DNA of 64,000 nucleotides, taken from Certhia americana (taxonomy: Eukaryota > Chordata > Aves > Passeriformes > Certhiidae). Every line of letters starts with the position of its first letter. Positions within the stretch are counted from its first letter, which is position 1. Both the position numbers and the translations under genes were made by a program. The stretch is taken from positions 52,907,471 to 52,971,470 of the forward strand of contig CM031857.1 in the NCBI GenBank assembly GCA_018697195.1, read 5' to 3'. Below are positions 59,917 through 64,000 of this stretch, piece by piece. The notes under the pieces were generated by a model. The model saw only the letters and a list, made by a program, of their open reading frames with translations. It searched no databases and had not been told where the DNA came from.

Positions 59917-59990
59917 GCGACAGCGAGAGCAGAGACAGCGACAGAGAGAGCGGCGACAGAGAGGACAGCGACAGCGAGAGCAGCGCCCGC
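59917..59990. repeat. GACAGCGAGAGC-type low-complexity tract in the 5' UTR
   Basis: A purine-rich imperfect repeat built from GACAG, CGAGAGC and AGAGAG units on the plus strand, hence CT-rich in the FAM124A transcript. It lies about 55-130 bp upstream of the start codon. On the plus strand it translates into an SR/SD-like peptide, which I consider spurious. Confidence 0.6.
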
Positions 59991-60250
59991 TCCGCCGGCC
60001 CGGCCCCCGCCCCGCGGCGGGGAAGGCACCGCCCGCCGCGCCCGCTCCTCCAGCGCGCCCGGCCCGCGGGCACAGCCTGCCAGCCGCGCTGGGACACGGC
60101 TGCCGGCTCAGGAACTACTTCAGCACCTTCACTGTGGCGCCTCAGTGTTTCCAGGGCGAAAGGTGCAGCGCCCCACGCCCAGTGGAAGTTAAGGGAAACT
60201 GCTGGATGTATATGGACGGCCTCACTATCCATCCGATCTTGGAACATCCG

Positions 60251-63200
60251 CTGTTACAGCCTCTTATTTGAAGTCTTTCACTGTGCTGAGCTTTCTCCAG
60301 CCTCCCTCAATGCTGCCTAGCACTTGTTCATTACATCGAATGCAATGACTTTGAAATTACATACAGAAACGGGCAAGGGGTGGTTTCCAACCTGATTAGA
60401 ATTTCTATAATGATGCAAAAGGAGCGCTAGAAGCATTTTGAAGGCTGCCTGTGAGGAAATGCTGATGTAGCAAAGCTGAGTGGTAGTGACTATAAGGTGA
60501 GAGTGAAGGGAAAAGTTGTGAGTGAACTCGTGTATCACGTCATTCATGTCTACTTATTTTGTAAGTGAACATCTATTTCTTTCTCCAACGCTTATAGGAA
60601 TATGAATACCGATCCATGTAGGTGTGAACCAAGATCCCGCCCTGCCAAAAAAACCTAAACCAAAACAACAACAAAAATCTATGTCTTCTCTTAATCCACT
60701 GAGTCCATTCAGTCTGTGGTGGATTCTACAAGAGGAGGGGGCCGAACTGATTTGTTAGGTTCTCTAACCTGGGAGGTCAGCTCTTTATCTCTTCTGAATC
60801 AGGTTCAAGCACAAAACTATGATGGGGTGCTTTGTGTTCCCCACAATGTAGATGCTGTGGGACAATTATATCTACCCCATAACTGGAGGCATCTTCCTTT
60901 AATATTCTGTGGAACGTGCTTTGACAAGTTGGAATTTTCTTTTGGAAAATCTCTAAAAATCACCAGATTTCTATCAGCTTCAGGGTCATGGAGAAAGTGG
61001 TTGGAAGTAAAAAAAAAAAATGTTTAATAAGAAATTCTTTTCTTGCACCCTTTCTTATTTACATCTCACAAGAAAGAAGCAAAATTAGTGAAAATCTTGA
61101 CATTAAAGACATAAAACTGACCAGAATATAAAAATGCACCCCACAAAACACCCTTCTGTTGCTCTAAGAAATGCTTAACTGGTTTAATTTGCCACAGTGC
61201 TTTTATATCCATCTCTACATTGCATGGCACTGTTGTCCTTTATTTCAAGCCTTCCAGTGGTCTCTCAAGTTGTATATGGCAGCACAAAGTAATAGTGACA
61301 AATTAATAGTGACAATTAATAGTGATACTAGTACTGATTAACAGGATGAATGTAGTTCATGCTACTGTTGTCTCCAATGCTCCTAGTTCTCTAAAATAAT
61401 CCAGGCATGGGCAGGACTCCTGTGAAATAGAAGGAAAGGAGAACACCTTGGGAAGAGCTGTCAAGGTGGTGTTGTCATGTTGTAGGAGCAACAAGCTGTA
61501 CCAAACCTCAAAGTGCTTCTTATGAAACTGGTGAATTCCCATTGCTCTGCCTTGGAGAGACACAGAACTCATGTGCTGTCCTGTGGCCTCTCAGCACCAC
61601 AGAAGGTTAAACCACTGAGTGTTTTCAGAGGTCCTTAGGGCAAACTTTTAGCTTCTACTATTCATCAAGAATTAGGGAAAAAAATGTAGTATAGGAAAGT
61701 TGGTGTTTGGTCTGTTTTGACTATCTGGTAAGGTTTGCATGCATGTAATTTTGAAAGTGGACAAATGATTTCTCATTTTATGTGGAGGATTTCACATTAA
61801 CATTCCCATAAATATAAGGATTTGGGTATGGAATAAACCCCCTTAATAATCCCTCTTCCATCCTCCCCCCAGCAAATTGTTAAAAGCTAGTTTGGACAAA
61901 ATGCTATAAATGGGGCTCATACAGAACAGTTCTGTGCAGGCACCTACATAGTAATTCAGAACACATGGAAACAACCTATTCTATGCTTTGTGACTGGTAA
62001 ACTGCCATCCAAAACAATTTACTCACAAAATGAAATTCATACAATTTCTTTTAGGACCAGGACCAAAATGCTGTGCTATTCTGGTTCCCAGCTTGCTAAA
62101 ATTTGAATCACCATATTCAGGTAAGAGGCATTAATATTTTCAGATATCCCATGTTATTAGGAGATTCCCCCGAGGCTAGACAGAGGCAAAACTGAGACTA
62201 GAATTCTTGATTCCTAACTCAGGGCTCTGTTTTGGGCAAGTATTTTATTCTCCATCCCTGCAATGACCACGGATGACTGTGAGCCCCACAGAAGTGGTAT
62301 TGCTAGTCTCTGTTACAAGGATTGGACACACATGCATTTATTTAGCTAGTGTAACTGTGCTTAAAAGCAGGTCACTTTTATTTGCTTTTAAGAGTGGTTT
62401 CGAAGTGAAATAAACTGACTCTAGCCACTGTTGAACTGATTTAAGATGTAACCAAACCTTCTTAAATATTTAGAAATAGGTTTAGTTAAATTGATACATT
62501 TCTGTATATAAAATTTTAGGTGGTCAGCTAATAGATCTTTTCCATTTCTGACTTTTATTATTCTAGTTAGTTTTGTTTAAACACTGGCATATGAGGGGAT
62601 CTGGAATAGATTTTATGCTGCATTTAAGATTAATTTATTCCATCTGTCCCAGGGAGGGAAAAAAGAAACATTCAAAGGAAATATATAATTAAGATAGTAA
62701 GTAAAGCTACCGCAAACTGTAGGTCCTCTTATTTATATGTTTGCCCCATTTAACTCTGTTTTATTCTGGTCTTTCACATAATTATGGTGAAAAGGAGACG
62801 TCTCTGCATTAAATTCCAAGCATTTGGAAGATTTTAATGAATGAGGTGTTAACTGCTGCCCCTTACTTAGGTTTTCTCAGTTACCTGTACTTCACATTAG
62901 GTCCTCTCTACTATTTCTTCAGAAAAGAGAAGTTAAGTCTTAATTACTTTATTATAGTTATGATGCTATGATATCAGTTTAAAGACAAATAGTGAAAATA
63001 TTTCTAAGTTAAATTTCCTTAAATTTTAGGCCTTTAATTTAATAGTAGTGGTGGCAAGAACCCAGACATGAAAGTATCAGGAGGCTTTGGATCTTCAAAG
63101 ATGCCAAAAAAAGGAAAGAATTCTGTTGTCAAAAGCAAACACTAAGGATGTGAAATGAACTTTAGTTCTGCAGGAAGATCTCTTGCTCCTGCTTGCCTAG

Positions 63201-64000
63201 ATCCAGATCTAAAATAGGACCTAAGGTACGTAAAAGAGGATGTAAAGCCAATTTTTATGACTGTGTTCAATCTATTATCATGGTAAGTCCTATGCAGTGG
63301 GTAATTAGGAGGTGCCTACCTTCCAAAGGAAACTTCCAACATATCTGGGGGTATATGTGCAAATTGCCCAAGGTTAACCATTTTAGCTTGTATTTGCAAA
63401 GTTCAGCACCAGCTAACTGCAACCTCCATCTGCCATAATCTCTGTCTTCACAGAAGTAAATGCAGGCAGTAGACCCTCCTTCATCACACAGTGGTCTCAG
63501 CAACTGAGAGCATGGTGCAGGAGAGCAATAGCTGCAGCCTCAGCTGAGGAAAGGCAGATTGGAAAGCTGAAAGTTGAACTGCATCAGATCATACGGGCAC
63601 TAAAAGAAGGGGAAGCAAAAGCATTCGTTTCCCTGATGAATCCACACTTGGATTCAAATTTCAATATCTTTTCTGCTCCCTGAGTTCTGTCTGCTGGGGT
63701 ATCATCTTTCCTGCACCAGCTGGGAGGATGTGAGCAAAAGAGTGCAGCAGGGTAGGGAGAGAGAAGAAAAACATGTCCCTTTTCATATGACTGAAATTCT
63801 GGTGTTCTGTTGGGGGGAAAAGCACTCAATTATTTTCTTTTCATGCAGCATTTGGATCTCTCCCTTTTTCTGTGCAATTACAGAACAAAAGGGGACTGAT
63901 GCCACTGCAGTTCCTTCTGGCATTATGCCAGAATATAAATTGGAGTTGTCTTAGCTTTTGAGAGATGGACCAAGAACCTAGCTTAGTAGAGGATTAAGTA
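60251..64000. other. Upstream of FAM124A, no recognised gene
   Basis: AT-rich unique DNA with short, unconvincing open frames. No sign of a divergent protein-coding first exon. Confidence 0.55.

Larger units (their letters stand above)
59325..60250 (-). promoter_or_regulatory. FAM124A: CpG-island promoter and 5' UTR of FAM124A
   Basis: G+C and CpG rise abruptly here against an AT-rich background, and the island surrounds the FAM124A start codon. A GC box (CCCCGCCCCG, 60005-60014) lies about 145 bp upstream of the ATG. I see no convincing TATA box, so dispersed CpG-island initiation is likely. The exact transcription start is not visible; 5' UTR would lie within about 59864-60250. The island extends into the 5' part of intron 1. 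Confidence 0.85.

Noticed and set aside
59801..60247. In-frame N-terminal extension of FAM124A upstream of 59863
   Set aside because: The frame is open only because the DNA is GC-rich. The Met at 59863 has a near-ideal Kozak context and matches the family's N-terminus.
59721..60320. 199-codon plus-strand open frame with an SR/SD-rich stretch over the CpG island
   Set aside because: It is antisense to FAM124A exon 1 and its 5' UTR. The SR-like part is the translation of the GACAGCGAGAGC low-complexity tract, and nothing else in it resembles a protein family.
1..64000. CRISPR arrays, tRNA or rRNA genes, phage or bacterial operons
   Set aside because: No evenly spaced direct repeats with unique spacers, no tRNA cloverleaf that I could fold and no dense same-strand ORF run. 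The window is a vertebrate nuclear locus.

Overview
This is a stretch of vertebrate nuclear DNA, almost certainly from a bird. It contains one spliced gene with kilobase introns and GT-AG junctions and a CpG-island promoter. The interspersed repeats are mostly CR1 LINEs of several ages plus LTR-like elements. I see no Alu, L1 or other mammalian repeats. I cannot name the species from sequence alone.

The only protein gene I can support is FAM124A, complete on the minus strand. It has four coding exons: 59863-59805, 49130-49099, 33125-32386 and 23545-22748. These join in phase (2, 1, 0) into a 542-residue protein with canonical splice sites throughout, close to the length I recall for the mammalian orthologue (about 546). 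Exon 1 lies in a CpG island at about 59.3-60.25 kb with a near-ideal Kozak context. Exon 2 is only 32 nt. Exon 3 carries almost the whole FAM124 domain. Exon 4 encodes a serine-rich, probably disordered tail.

Region by region: 1-20 kb is intergenic DNA 3' of FAM124A. It holds repeats, a long poly(T) that looks like a retroposed poly(A) tail, a compound GGCA/GGAA microsatellite, degenerate CR1 copies, and a striking pair at 13.2-13.9 kb: an isolated CpG-rich patch with a strong CTCF-like site next to an AT-rich segment dense in homeodomain-type motifs. About 20.1-22.7 kb is the probable FAM124A 3' UTR, with a CR1 element inserted in antisense. 22.7-59.9 kb is FAM124A with its introns. 60.3-64 kb is upstream sequence with no recognisable gene.

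I found no operon-like, CRISPR, phage or novel multi-gene system, and none is expected in such DNA. The best follow-up targets are the orphan CpG/CTCF/enhancer-like block, the 32-nt microexon, the poly(A)-signature insertion near 4.2 kb and several near-perfect hairpins. In mammals the next gene beyond the FAM124A 3' end is SERPINE3; I looked for its exons in 1-20 kb and found none I could defend.
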